DNA of 64,000 nucleotides, from contig NZ_JADLQN010000005.1 of the NCBI RefSeq assembly GCF_015477835.1, positions 1-64,000 of the forward strand. Reading direction: 5' to 3'. The DNA is from Nocardia higoensis (lineage in GTDB: Bacteria; Actinomycetota; Actinomycetes; Mycobacteriales; Mycobacteriaceae). The position numbers were made by a program, and so were the translations under genes. Below are positions 1 through 8,095 of the stretch, one piece after another (within the stretch, counting starts at the first letter, position 1; every line of letters begins with the position of its first letter). Under the pieces are notes generated by a model. It saw only the letters and a program-made list of their open reading frames with translations. It did not search any database and was not told where the DNA came from.

Positions 1-166
1 GGATCAGGCCGAACGGCGCGGGCATGCGTTCGTAGAGATCGATGCTGACCTCGGCATCGGACTTCATCAACGCGTCGGCGGCGTAGATCCCGGCCGGCCC
101 GGCGCCCACGATCGCGATGCGGAGCGGGCGTGCGCCGCTGGCCGGCGCTGCACTCTGTTCGGTCAT
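1..166 (-). CDS. fprA: Ferredoxin/flavodoxin-NADP reductase, FprA-like (5' part only)
   Basis: Only the first 55 codons lie in the window; the rest runs off the left edge. The N-terminus MTEQSAAPASGARPLRIAIV is followed by GAGPAGIYAADAL, a GxGxxG Rossmann fingerprint for FAD, and then DLYERMPAPFGLI, the usual second strand and FG segment of FprA/adrenodoxin reductase-like proteins. These enzymes move electrons between NADPH and ferredoxin through FAD, in the cytosol. The ATG start is preceded by a weak purine stretch. Upstream at 229-247 is an IdeR-like palindrome, which would fit iron-linked control. Another FAD-dependent pyridine-nucleotide oxidoreductase remains possible because only the dinucleotide fold is visible. 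Confidence 0.75.
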   Translation of the reverse strand, partial: MTEQSAAPASGARPLRIAIVGAGPAGIYAADALMKSDAEVSIDLYERMPAPFGLI

Positions 167-481
167 CTTTTACGCGCACCCTTATCGGTCGAAAACTTCA
201 ACTGGAGTTTGTTCTCAGCTTAGGCCCTTGTAGTTAGCCCAGGCTAAGTCGACTCATCGATCCGGCCACCACGTCGGTGTGGACGTCAGCCGCTCGCCGT
301 CGGAATCCAGGTCACGGCGGCTCCTCGCGGGGCCGTGGTCGGCAATTCTATCGGTGGGGTCCGAACGCGCTCGAACCGTGGTCCCCGCCGTCTCCCACGC
401 TACCTGTGTGAGCTCGGCGGGCAACCACAGCGGCCGGGGGGCGCCGCCCGTCCGTGCCTGCTCACCAGGGATCATCGAGGG
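167..481. other. Intergenic region between divergent fprA-like and membrane-protein genes
   Basis: This 315-base divergent spacer has no convincing gene. Its left part, nearest fprA, is relatively AT-rich and holds the palindrome at 234-247. The right part is GC-rich and shows no clear promoter by eye. Short reading frames here lack good start sites and do not resemble proteins. Confidence 0.6.
229..247 (-). promoter_or_regulatory. Candidate IdeR/DtxR-type iron box
   Basis: A perfect inverted repeat TTAGCC-CA-GGCTAA occupies 234-247. Read on the minus strand, the 19-mer TTAGCCTGGGCTAACTACA matches the IdeR consensus TTAGGTTAGGCTAACCTAA at 13 of 19 positions by hand count. It lies 63-81 bases upstream of the fprA-like start. 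The central GGCTAAC half-site is intact and the other half is weaker. Iron control of fprA is inferred only. Confidence 0.35.
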
Positions 482-934
482 ATGGCCGACAGCGAACCCT
501 CAGCACAGGACGAGCCCGTCATCCCGATCGATCAGACCGACGAGCGGTCGATGACGCCGTTCATCGCCGCCGCGGTGGTCGCGGTGCTGGTGGTGGTCGG
601 CATCGTGCTCGGCGCGATCCTGTCGCCCGCTGAGAAAAATGTCACAGAGGCCGACCGGATCACCGCGGCCGTGCAGAACTTCGTGGAAGGCACCAATGCC
701 ACCGACGAGGTGCCGCCGCCCGGTTCCGCCTGCGCGGATTTCGACCCCGGCCGTTCGCCCCTGGCCGATCAGGAAGGTATCGGCAAGACAATCGAACTGA
801 GGTCGGTGACCGGTCAGACCGTCATTGGCGATCGCGCGAAGGCCACGGTCACGACCGCTGTCGACGGTGCGGAGCGGACCGCCACCTGGAACCTGGTACG
901 CGTCGACCGGGGATGGCTCATCTGCACCGACTGA
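482..934 (+). CDS. Single-pass membrane protein, Rv0361-like
   Basis: A 150-aa protein. An acidic/polar N-terminus (about residues 1-22) is followed by one strongly hydrophobic segment (about 25-45, FIAAAVVAVLVVVGIVLGAI) and then an extracytoplasmic domain with two cysteines, near GSACADFDP and the C-terminal GWLICTD. This resembles mycobacterial Rv0361-type proteins: a transmembrane anchor followed by a small DUF4878/NTF2-like domain. The function is unknown. The start at 482 was chosen because GAGGG immediately precedes it and because the reading frame upstream looks non-coding. An inner ATG at 551 (MTPFIAAA) is a less likely alternative. Confidence 0.7.
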   Translation: MADSEPSAQDEPVIPIDQTDERSMTPFIAAAVVAVLVVVGIVLGAILSPAEKNVTEADRITAAVQNFVEGTNATDEVPPPGSACADFDPGRSPLADQEGIGKTIELRSVTGQTVIGDRAKATVTTAVDGAERTATWNLVRVDRGWLICTD

Positions 935-1105
935 ATCGGTTGACAGCGCGACTTCACGGCAGGCAATCTCAGTGCCGAGGTCATGAGTACCAGCGCCAAG
1001 CCCCGGCTGGCTGGTCGGCAACCCTCCTCCGCGGTGGGGTGCTCCGGGTGACGACCCGGCCGTACCGACGACGGTGCGGCAAGTGCGGATTCACAGGAGG
1101 TTGGA

Positions 1106-1522
1106 ATGAGTTATGCCGGGGACATCACCCCGTCTCAGGCGTGGGAGCTGTTGCGTGACAATCCCGCGGCTGCCCTGATCGACGTGCGCACCGAAGCCGA
1201 ATGGCGCTTCGTCGGCGTGCCCGACACCAGTTCCATCGACCGGCCCACCACGCTGATCGAATGGGTCGACGGCACGGGCTCGCCCAATCGGCGCTTCGCC
1301 GAGCAGTTGAGCAAGGCGCTGGCCGGTCGCGATCCCGAGGCCCCCGTCGTCTTCCTGTGTCGTTCCGGCCAGCGCTCCGCCAACGCCGCGACCTTGGCCA
1401 CCGATCTGGGAATCGCTCCCGCCTACAACGTGATCGACGGTTTCGAAGGTCCGCTGGACGCCGACGGGCGTCGCGGCGGCGCGGGCTGGCGGGCCGAGGG
1501 GCTGCCGTGGAGGCAGTCGTGA
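1106..1522 (+). CDS. Rhodanese-like sulfurtransferase (Rv0390-type)
   Basis: A 138-aa single-domain rhodanese. The motif FLCRSGQRSANAA supplies the active-site cysteine (about C85) and its CRSGQRS loop. LIDVRTEAEW near the N-terminus is the standard rhodanese CH2A motif. Such proteins carry persulfide sulfur in the cytosol. A strong AGGAGG lies 6 bases before the ATG. The last four bases overlap the start of metZ (GTGA at 1519-1522), so the two genes are translationally coupled, as in the M. tuberculosis Rv0390-metZ order. This suggests sulfur handling linked to homocysteine synthesis, which is inference. Confidence 0.88.
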   Translation: MSYAGDITPSQAWELLRDNPAAALIDVRTEAEWRFVGVPDTSSIDRPTTLIEWVDGTGSPNRRFAEQLSKALAGRDPEAPVVFLCRSGQRSANAATLATDLGIAPAYNVIDGFEGPLDADGRRGGAGWRAEGLPWRQS

Positions 1523-2733
1523 TCACCGGAGGTTCGTTCGACAAGCCGCTGCCCGAGGGCGTCGGCCCCGCCACCGTCGGGGTGCGCGGCGGGCTGCGCC
1601 GCTCCGGTTTCGAGGAGACCTCCGAGGCGCTGTACCTGACCTCCGGATTCGTCTACGAGAGCGCCGAGGCCGCCGAGGCCGCGTTCACCGGCGAGGTCGA
1701 GCACTTCGTCTACTCCCGCTACGGCAACCCCACCGTGGCGATGTTCGAGGAGCGCATCCGCCTGATGGACGGCGCGGAAGCCGCGTTCGCCACCGCCAGC
1801 GGTATGTCGGCGGTGTTCACCGCGCTCGGCGCGCTGCTGAAGGCCGGTGACCGGCTGGTCGCCGCGCGCAGCCTGTTCGGTTCCTGCTTCGTGGTGTGCA
1901 ACGAGATCCTGCCGCGCTGGGGCGTGGAGACGGTGTTCGTCGACGGCGAGGATCTCGACCAGTGGGAGCAGGCGCTGTCGGTGCCCACCACGGCCGTGTT
2001 CTTCGAGACCCCGGCCAACCCGATGCAGACCCTCGTGGATGTGCGCCGGGTGTCCGAACTCGCCCACGCCGCGGGCGCGAAGGTGGTGCTGGACAACGTC
2101 TTCGCCACCCCGCTGCTGCAGAAGGGCTTCGATCTCGGCGCCGACGTGATCGTCTACTCCGGCACCAAGCACATCGACGGCCAGGGCCGGGTACTCGGCG
2201 GCGCCATCCTCGGCGATCGGGAATACATCGACGGCCCGGTCAAGAACCTCATGCGTCACACCGGCCCGGCGCTGAGCCCGTTCAACGCGTGGACCCTGCT
2301 CAAGGGCCTGGAGACCATGCCGCTGCGGGTTCGGCACTCGACGGAATCGGCACTGAGGATCGCGCGGTTCCTCGAAGGCCACTCCTCGGTCGCATGGGTG
2401 AAGTACCCGTTCCTGGAGTCGCATCCGCAGTACGACTTGGCGCGCGGCCAGATGTCCGGCGGCGGCACCGTGGTCACCTTCGAGCTCGCGGCCGGTGACG
2501 GCGAGGGCAAGAAGCGCGCATTCGAAGTGCTCAACCGGTTGCGGATCGTCGACATCTCCAACAACCTGGGAGATGCCAAGACACTGATCACCCACCCGGC
2601 CACCACCACCCATCGCGCGATGGGGCCGGAAGGTCGAGCCGGTATCGGCCTGAGCGACGGCGTGGTGCGCATCTCCGTCGGCCTGGAGGACGTCGAGGAT
2701 CTGCTCGGCGATCTCGAACACGCCCTGAGCTGA
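1519..2733 (+). CDS. metZ: O-succinylhomoserine sulfhydrylase
   Basis: A 404-aa PLP enzyme of the Cys/Met metabolism family that makes homocysteine from O-succinylhomoserine and sulfide. The hallmark YSGTKHIDGQGR contains the PLP lysine (about K217). ETPANPMQTLVD and LDNVFATPLLQ are typical fold-type I motifs, and the length is normal for MetZ. The start is the GTG overlapping the rhodanese stop. An extended frame begins at 1201 but would read through the rhodanese gene and is rejected. The gene ends shortly before a strong hairpin at 2799-2839. Confidence 0.93.
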   Translation: MITGGSFDKPLPEGVGPATVGVRGGLRRSGFEETSEALYLTSGFVYESAEAAEAAFTGEVEHFVYSRYGNPTVAMFEERIRLMDGAEAAFATASGMSAVFTALGALLKAGDRLVAARSLFGSCFVVCNEILPRWGVETVFVDGEDLDQWEQALSVPTTAVFFETPANPMQTLVDVRRVSELAHAAGAKVVLDNVFATPLLQKGFDLGADVIVYSGTKHIDGQGRVLGGAILGDREYIDGPVKNLMRHTGPALSPFNAWTLLKGLETMPLRVRHSTESALRIARFLEGHSSVAWVKYPFLESHPQYDLARGQMSGGGTVVTFELAAGDGEGKKRAFEVLNRLRIVDISNNLGDAKTLITHPATTTHRAMGPEGRAGIGLSDGVVRISVGLEDVEDLLGDLEHALS

Positions 2734-2798
2734 GACGATCGAGCCGAACCGGGCTCGACACGACTCGGAGCGCATCGAGTTCGGCTCGCGCACAGACT

Positions 2799-2839
2799 AC
2801 TTCGGCCCCGCCGCTCGAGATGAGCGGCGGGGCCGAAGT
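2799..2839. terminator. Long perfect hairpin between convergent metZ and fgd
   Basis: Bases 2799-2815 (ACTTCGGCCCCGCCGCT) pair perfectly with 2823-2839, a 17-bp stem with a 7-base loop. There is no clear U-tract. The position 65 bases after metZ and downstream of the convergent fgd fits a bidirectional terminator. Confidence 0.75.
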
Positions 2840-3005
2840 CGTGCACTCGACCGGGTGCGCGACACGGTGCGGCTCAGGCGTGGACATGATCGACCCCGCT
2901 CGTGTGTTCGCCGAGGCCGCTGAGGGCGGCTGGCTGCGCAGGCCGGGCCGCCCCGGCCGGGTCGGCGACCCGACCGGTGGCCGACCCGATCGGCGGCGGT
3001 CCGAT

Positions 3006-4031
3006 TCAGCCCAGTGCGCGCAGGCGCGGGGCGAGATCGCGCTGGAACAGCCCGAGGAATCGGCGCTGGTCGTGGCCGGGCGCGTGGAAGACCAGGTGGT
3101 TCAGGCCCGCGTCCAGGTACGGCTTGATCTGCTCCACGGCCTCGTCCGGGTCGCTGGCCACGATCCAGCGCTTGGCGATCTGCTCGATCGGCAGCGCGTC
3201 AGCAGCGGCCTCCATCTCGATCGGGTCGGTGATGCTGTGCTTCTGCTCGGCGGTCAGCGACAGCGGCGCCCAGAAGCGCGTGTTCTCCAGCGCCAGTTCG
3301 GGATCGGTGTCGTAGGAGATCTTGATCTCGATCATCCGGTCGATGTCGCCGACCGTGCGCTCGACCTTCGCCGCGCCCTCGGCCAGCGCGGGCATCAGCT
3401 TCTCGGTGTAGAGCTCCATGCCCTTGCCCGAGGTGCAGATGAACCCGTCGCCCGCGCGACCGGCGTAGCGGGCCACCAGCGGACCGCCCGCGGCGATGTA
3501 GACCGGCAGGCCACCCTCGGGCACGTCGTAGATCGACGCGCCGACGGTCTTGTAGTACTGCCCGTCGAAGTCGACGCGATCACCGGTCCACAGCGCCCGC
3601 ATCAGGTCCACCGACTCGCGCAGCCGCGCGAACCGCTCCTTGAACTCCGGCCATTCGCCCTGGTAGCCGGTGGCGATCTCGTTGAGCGCCTCACCGGTGC
3701 CGACACCGAGCATGACCCGCCCCGGGTACAGGCAGCCCATGGTGGCGAACGCCTGCGCGATCACCGCGGGGTTGTAGCGGAAGGTGGGGGTCAGTACGGA
3801 GGTGCCCAGTTGGATGCGTTCGGTGCGCGCGCCCACCGCCGCCATCCAGGCCAGCGAGAACGGCGCGTGCCCGCCCTTGTGCCGCCATGGCTGGAAGTGG
3901 TCGCTCACGGTGGCGGAGTCCATGCCGTGCTCCTCGGCCAGGACCGCGATGTCCACCAGTTCGCGCGGACCGAATTGTTCCGCCGACGCCTTGTATCCCA
4001 GCTTGAGATCGCCCGTCTCGAGATCACCCAT
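3006..4031 (-). CDS. fgd: F420-dependent glucose-6-phosphate dehydrogenase
   Basis: A 341-aa enzyme nearly identical in motif order to mycobacterial FGD1: LKLGYKASAEQF, ATVSDHFQPWRH, LGTSVLTPTFRYNPAVIAQA, GVGTGEALNEIATGY and KRWIVASDPDEAVE. It oxidises glucose 6-phosphate and reduces cofactor F420 to F420H2 in the cytosol. The start at 4031 (MGDLETGDLKLGY) has AGGAGA 8-9 bases upstream. A longer frame to 4088 adds an unrelated arginine-rich tail and is rejected. In M. tuberculosis fgd1 adjoins pta, whereas here pta is about 19 kb away. Ddn-like (49301) and PPOX-type (63583) proteins in this window are possible F420H2 users. Confidence 0.95.
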   Translation of the reverse strand: MGDLETGDLKLGYKASAEQFGPRELVDIAVLAEEHGMDSATVSDHFQPWRHKGGHAPFSLAWMAAVGARTERIQLGTSVLTPTFRYNPAVIAQAFATMGCLYPGRVMLGVGTGEALNEIATGYQGEWPEFKERFARLRESVDLMRALWTGDRVDFDGQYYKTVGASIYDVPEGGLPVYIAAGGPLVARYAGRAGDGFICTSGKGMELYTEKLMPALAEGAAKVERTVGDIDRMIEIKISYDTDPELALENTRFWAPLSLTAEQKHSITDPIEMEAAADALPIEQIAKRWIVASDPDEAVEQIKPYLDAGLNHLVFHAPGHDQRRFLGLFQRDLAPRLRALG

Positions 4032-4147
4032 GTGCGTGTCTCTCCTGTCGCTTGTGTGCTCTGCTCTCGCACGGCCGATTTCCGACATTAGTCACGTCGG
4101 CCGTGCGCGGAACAGACCGTCCCTGCCGAAGAGGACGCGCCGAGGGG

Positions 4148-4513
4148 TCAGTCGACCGGCGCCACCCGGATCAGATTGCCGTCGGGGTCGGTGGCGAGGA
4201 AGGTGCGCCCGAACACCTCGTCGTGCGGTTCCATCGCGATGCGCACACCCCTGGCCACCCAGTCGCGGTGCAGTGCGTCGATCCGCTCGGCGCCGCCGTC
4301 GACCGTCAGGCACACCTCGCTGGTCCGCGTGACGGAGCCGAGGCTGTCGTCTTCGACCCCGCTCCACAGCGCGAGCTGAACGCCGCCGCCCAGGTCGAAG
4401 GCGATGAAGCGGGGGCTCTCGTAGAGCGGCTTCATGTCGAAGAGCTCGCCGTAGAACCGGGCCGAGGCCGGCGCGTCGGTGACGTAGACGATGAACATGT
4501 TCGGTGCGGTCAT
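4148..4513 (-). CDS. VOC (glyoxalase/bleomycin resistance-like) protein
   Basis: A 121-aa protein with the vicinal-oxygen-chelate pattern: MFIVYVTDAPASARFYGELF at the N-terminus, AFDLGGGVQLALWSG in the middle and FGRTFLATDPDGNLIRVAPV at the end. VOC proteins form metal-binding dimers that act as glyoxalases, dioxygenases or drug-binding proteins. The substrate cannot be told from sequence. AAGGAG lies 6 bases before the ATG. The gene is divergent from the WYL regulator at 4605 with a perfect palindrome between them, so it is probably that regulator's target. Confidence 0.85.
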   Translation of the reverse strand: MTAPNMFIVYVTDAPASARFYGELFDMKPLYESPRFIAFDLGGGVQLALWSGVEDDSLGSVTRTSEVCLTVDGGAERIDALHRDWVARGVRIAMEPHDEVFGRTFLATDPDGNLIRVAPVD

Positions 4514-4567
4514 GCGCGTTCTCCTTGTGTCGTTGACAGTGACCGCAGCACAGTGCCATTCATATAA

Positions 4568-4580
4568 GACGGAATCCGTC
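4568..4580. promoter_or_regulatory. Palindromic operator between VOC gene and WYL regulator
   Basis: GACGGA-A-TCCGTC is a perfect 6+1+6 inverted repeat centred between two divergent starts (4513 and 4605). It is probably bound by the YafY-type regulator or a dimer of it. This rests on position and symmetry. Confidence 0.55.
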
Positions 4581-4604
4581 GTGATTTCTGGAATTCTCGG
4601 AAAT

Positions 4605-5558
4605 ATGACCCCGGACCGCTTCTTCGCCCTGCTGCTCGCCCTGCAGACGCGCGAGTGCCTCACCACCGCCGACCTGGCCGATCAGGTAGGCGTCTCGCCG
4701 CGCACGGTGGTGCGCGATTTGCGGTGGCTGCAAGACGCCGGCTTCCCGATCCTGATTCGCCGCGGCCGGTGGGGTGGAGTCTCGCTGCTGCCCGGCGGCA
4801 GCCTCGACACCGCCCGCCTGACCCCCGACGAGCGCGATCACCTCGCCTTGTCCGGCCTCGACGACGCCCAGCGCGACCAGCTCGGCGGCCGTGCCGACGG
4901 CCGTAGAGCCCTGGACAAGGTGATCCCGCGTGGCCGGACGCGTCCGGGACAGCTGCTGCCGCTGAGCGCGGTGGTCGTCACCGACAACCGTCCGTGGTTC
5001 TCCGTGCAGGCCGGCGGTGTGGAACCGGCGCGGCTGCTGGGTGATCTGCGGCGCGGCGTGCGCCTGCGCATCAACTACCGCCGCGCCGTCGAGACGGAAC
5101 CGACCTGGCAGGTCGTCGACCCCTACGGCCTGCTCGCCAAGGGCGGTCGGTGGTATCTCGTCGCCGACAAGCAGGGCAGTCCACGCCTGTATCTGCTCGA
5201 ACGTCTCGTCGAGTGGGAGCCGCTGCGCGTCCCGCGCCGATTGCGGCCGGGCGTCACCGCGGCGCAGATCGCCGCCCAGCTCACCGCGAACTGGGAGAAC
5301 ACCGAGAACCTGCGCGTCGAAGGCCTGCTGCACGTGGCCCAGGTGGAACGCGCCCAGCGCATACTCGGCACCCGCCTGACCCTCCACCCGCCCGCGGACG
5401 GCGAGCAGATGCCGTTCACCCTCACCTGCCGCGTCCTTCAGGAAGTGCGACAGCTCCTGCCGTTCGCCGACCAGGCGATCGTCACCGCTCCCGCCGAAGC
5501 CCGCGCGTACCTGCGTGACCTGGCCGCCCGCACGCTGGCCCGATACAGCTCACCGTGA
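4605..5558 (+). CDS. YafY-family HTH and WYL-domain transcriptional regulator
   Basis: A 317-aa regulator. Residues 1-55 form a DeoR/HTH_11 domain (TADLADQVGVSPRTVVRDLRWL, then GRWGGVSLLPG). The middle holds a WYL domain (LRINYRRAVE ... VVDPYGLLAKGGRWYLVA), followed by a WCX-type C-terminal region. WYL regulators sense small ligands or nucleic acids. The ATG at 4605 begins the conserved MTPDRFFALLLALQ. A longer frame to 4491 overlaps the divergent VOC start and is rejected. The likely target is the VOC gene through the 4568-4580 palindrome. Confidence 0.88.
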   Translation: MTPDRFFALLLALQTRECLTTADLADQVGVSPRTVVRDLRWLQDAGFPILIRRGRWGGVSLLPGGSLDTARLTPDERDHLALSGLDDAQRDQLGGRADGRRALDKVIPRGRTRPGQLLPLSAVVVTDNRPWFSVQAGGVEPARLLGDLRRGVRLRINYRRAVETEPTWQVVDPYGLLAKGGRWYLVADKQGSPRLYLLERLVEWEPLRVPRRLRPGVTAAQIAAQLTANWENTENLRVEGLLHVAQVERAQRILGTRLTLHPPADGEQMPFTLTCRVLQEVRQLLPFADQAIVTAPAEARAYLRDLAARTLARYSSP

Positions 5559-5603
5559 CGGCCGTGCGCGAGGTCCACCCGGCGATGGCGCAGAATACGA
5601 CGG

Positions 5604-6431
5604 GTGACCAAGAGCCAGGCGAGCGAGAGCCACCTCAGCGACGACGAGCCCGTCCTGTCCTACCTGACCGACATGGACGGCGTCTTGGTCAGCGAGGACC
5701 ACCTGGTCCCCGGCGCGGACAAGTTCCTCGCCGAACTGCGCACGAACGAGATCCCCTTTCTCGTCCTCACCAACAACTCCATCCGCACCCCGCGCGACCT
5801 GCAAGCCCGCCTGCGCCTGACCGGCCTGGACATCCCCGAGGAGGCCATCTGGACCTCCGCCCTGGCCACCGCCGCCTTCCTCGACGCCCAGCGCCCCGGC
5901 GGCACCGCCTACGTCGTCGGCGAATCCGGCCTCACCACCGCCCTGCACGAGATCGGCTACGTCCTCACCGACCGCGACCCCGACTACGTCGTTCTCGGCG
6001 AAACCCGCACGTACTCTTTCGAAGCCATCACCACCGCCATCCGGCTGGTCGAGCGCGGCGCCCGGTTCATCGCCACCAATCCCGACGCCACCGGGCCCTC
6101 CCGCGAGGGGCTGCTCCCCGCCACCGGCTCGGTCGCCGCCCTGATCACCCGCGCCACCGGGCGCGAGCCGTACTACGTCGGCAAGCCGAACCCGCTGATG
6201 ATGCGCTCGGCCCTGCGTCGCATCGGCGCGCACTCCCAATCGGCCGTCATGATCGGCGATCGGATGGACACCGACGTCATCTCCGGCCTCGAGGCCGGTA
6301 TGCGCACCATCCTGGTGACCACCACCGGCATCTCCACCCGCGCGTCGGTCGAGCAATTCCCCTACCGCCCGACACTGGTGCTGGACACGGTAGCCGATCT
6401 CGTCGGCCGGACCGCGAACCCCTTCGCCTGA
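5604..6431 (+). CDS. HAD-IIA family hydrolase (NagD-like phosphatase)
   Basis: A 275-aa protein beginning with GTG. YLTDMDGVLV carries the HAD nucleophile motif DxDGxL, FLVLTNNSIRTP is motif II, YYVGKPNPLMMRSAL is the lysine motif, and AVMIGDRMDTDVISGLEAG holds the motif IV acidic pair. The cap arrangement is that of NagD/4-nitrophenylphosphatase-like enzymes, which dephosphorylate small phosphometabolites. The substrate is unknown. It starts 45 bases after the WYL regulator and may share its transcript. It is the last GC-rich gene before the AT-richer ABC-3C block. Confidence 0.87.
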   Translation: MTKSQASESHLSDDEPVLSYLTDMDGVLVSEDHLVPGADKFLAELRTNEIPFLVLTNNSIRTPRDLQARLRLTGLDIPEEAIWTSALATAAFLDAQRPGGTAYVVGESGLTTALHEIGYVLTDRDPDYVVLGETRTYSFEAITTAIRLVERGARFIATNPDATGPSREGLLPATGSVAALITRATGREPYYVGKPNPLMMRSALRRIGAHSQSAVMIGDRMDTDVISGLEAGMRTILVTTTGISTRASVEQFPYRPTLVLDTVADLVGRTANPFA

Positions 6432-6894
6432 ATCCTCGCCGTTACGCCTGCAAGAGAAGACGGCACCAGCGAGATCGCGGGGTGCTCCAGATCAGTCGAG
6501 ACCGTCGAAACCTTCGTCTCACGGATTCTTATGAAGTACCGTTCAGCCGTCGTCGGGGGCCTGGTCGTAGGCGCGGCGAGCTCGTCATCGCCACATACGG
6601 CGCGACCCGTGGCCAGGCGTGGCCTGTATGGCCGGGCCGCTGATCGGGGTCGCGGTCCTGCTTGCCTGGTCCACGTCGCTCTCAGCTGTGCAATCGAGGC
6701 CACGCCGTCCCGGTGTCTACTCGCCGCCGCGATTCGGTGGTTATCCGCTGCTCGGGAGTGCCCGGTCGAACTCGCCGGATGACAATGCCTATCGCGAAAC
6801 AAGCTGTGCCAAGGGTAATCTCAAAGCTGAAGCCGAAGGCTGCCATGAGAACGTAGGTAGAATCAACGGGCTGTCACTGGCCGAACGAGGGGGC
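6432..6894. other. 463-bp region upstream of the ABC-3C operon
   Basis: No convincing gene is seen. Base composition drops toward the right end. A possible -10 box TAGAAT is at 6858-6863, about 30 bases before the ABC-3C start, but there is no good -35. No tRNA, integrase or attachment site was recognised. The left boundary of the foreign-looking block is probably within this stretch. Confidence 0.5.
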
Positions 6895-7860
6895 ATGATG
6901 GGGTTGCAGTCAGCGAACTGGCGTGACTGGTACCGCTTCCGCCATAAGGAAGAATGCTTCCACTCTGGCGCACCGTATGAAGAGTACGTCGCCACAGTCC
7001 TGGCACGCTTCCATGATGACTTCATAAACCCTGCTCCGGCTGGTCGCCTTGGCGATGGAGGATGCGATGGCATCGCGGAGAGTGGTACCATCGCCTACGC
7101 TTGCTACGGTCAGAGACCTGGACGAAATGCCGAGAACGAGTTAGCCAAAAAGATTCGTAAAGACTTCGATCGTGCCTACAGTCAGTGGAAGACGTTCGAA
7201 ACCTGGCGGTTTGTAACCAACGCGCCGGTTGGTCCGAAGGCGGCGCAGGTATTCGTCGACCTTCAGCAGGCTCATGGAGCACATCCGCTGCGCCCACTCA
7301 AGATTCGCCACTTCGACACAGAGAAGTTGTGGATCGAGGTGGTGAGCAAGCTTGAAGTAGGCGTCCTAAACGAGATTTTCCCTGGAGTGCCCGGCGCTAC
7401 GAATGTGGAAATGAACGACTTGATCCCGCTACTCGATAAGCTCGGCGCTGCGGCCTCCGCCCCGTACCCACCCGATACGATCCGACCGGTTCCACCAGAT
7501 AAGATGGAGTTCAACTCGCTCCCCGAGAGTAGTCGCGTCGAGTTCAACAATGGCCGCCTCCTCGCGCCCCGGATCAATGAGTGGTACGCGAGTGCCGCAG
7601 ACCCGACTCTCTACGACACGCACGGCGACCGCTTCCGAGCCCTATACCGGGATGCCCGGGCGGTGACGACACAGCCCGCCGAGATCCTGGAGCGGCTGTA
7701 TGTGGCAGTTGCCGGCTCGGACGCACGCATGGACGCCAAGCGCGCCAACGCAGCCTACGCTGTAGTGTCGTACTTCTTTGACTCATGTCACATCTTCGAA
7801 GAGCCGCCCGGCGCGGTTGCGGCATCCGGCGAGGAGGTTGCAAGTGCTCTTGCCCACTAA
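6895..7860 (+). CDS. ABC-three-component (ABC-3C) system effector: Mrr-like nuclease-fold domain plus C-terminal ABC-3C domain
   Basis: A 321-aa protein. The N-terminus (about 1-95) has WRDWYRFRHKEE, a helix with EEYVATVLARF, then GRLGDGGCDGI (residues 50-60, D54 and D58) and AYACYGQ (67-73). This matches the pattern of restriction-endonuclease-fold domains with a GDxGxDG...xQxYxP core found on ABC-3C effectors. The canonical Q-x-K is not intact, so catalysis is uncertain. The C-terminal part (about 130-321) ends in VSYFFDSCHIFEEP and is tentatively the CTD10 family of ABC-3C systems. The start at 6895 has GAGGGGG just upstream. The reading frame overlaps the next gene by 17 bases. In the published classification of ABC ATPases in conflict systems, this component is the predicted effector released or activated by the ATPase partner. 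Confidence 0.72.
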   Translation: MMGLQSANWRDWYRFRHKEECFHSGAPYEEYVATVLARFHDDFINPAPAGRLGDGGCDGIAESGTIAYACYGQRPGRNAENELAKKIRKDFDRAYSQWKTFETWRFVTNAPVGPKAAQVFVDLQQAHGAHPLRPLKIRHFDTEKLWIEVVSKLEVGVLNEIFPGVPGATNVEMNDLIPLLDKLGAAASAPYPPDTIRPVPPDKMEFNSLPESSRVEFNNGRLLAPRINEWYASAADPTLYDTHGDRFRALYRDARAVTTQPAEILERLYVAVAGSDARMDAKRANAAYAVVSYFFDSCHIFEEPPGAVAASGEEVASALAH

Positions 7861-8095
7861 GGGAGTCTCGGTCGACCGCGCCATGATTACGGTCGGTGCC
7901 GACCTCCTGGAAGATCTATGCGACCCGCTGTCGGTATCCGCGCTATGGGAACGCTACAGCGAACGTCAGCGCCTCTCAAGGAAGACGGGAAAAATTACCT
8001 TCGACTGGTTCTCATTGTCGCTTGCAGCCCTATATGCAATGAGGCTCATTGACATCTCAGCCGACGGCTACCTGCGGCGGACGCATGTTTCTTAG
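7844..8095 (+). CDS. ABC-3C system middle component (MC6-like)
   Basis: An 83-aa protein starting at GTG 7844, which has GAGGAGG 6 bases upstream inside the end of the effector gene. The sequence VLLPTKGVSVDRAMITVGAD, then PLSVSALWERY, ITFDWFSLSLAALYAMRLID and a C-terminal GYLRR fits the small ABC-3C middle components. These contain winged-helix-like folds and bridge the effector to the ATPase. A longer frame from 7778 is rejected because it lies within the effector gene and has no ribosome binding site. Overlap of 17 bases upstream and 11 bases downstream shows strict coupling of all three genes. The MC6 label is tentative; the component role is better supported by context. Confidence 0.75.
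   Translation: MLLPTKGVSVDRAMITVGADLLEDLCDPLSVSALWERYSERQRLSRKTGKITFDWFSLSLAALYAMRLIDISADGYLRRTHVS

Noticed and set aside
4032..4088. Longer Fgd start at 4088
   Set aside because: Adds residues absent from FGD1 proteins; a good ribosome binding site precedes the ATG at 4031.
6619..6894. N-terminal extension of the ABC-3C effector
   Set aside because: The extra 92 residues look random, and the GAGGGGG site with ATG at 6895 starts exactly before the conserved domain.
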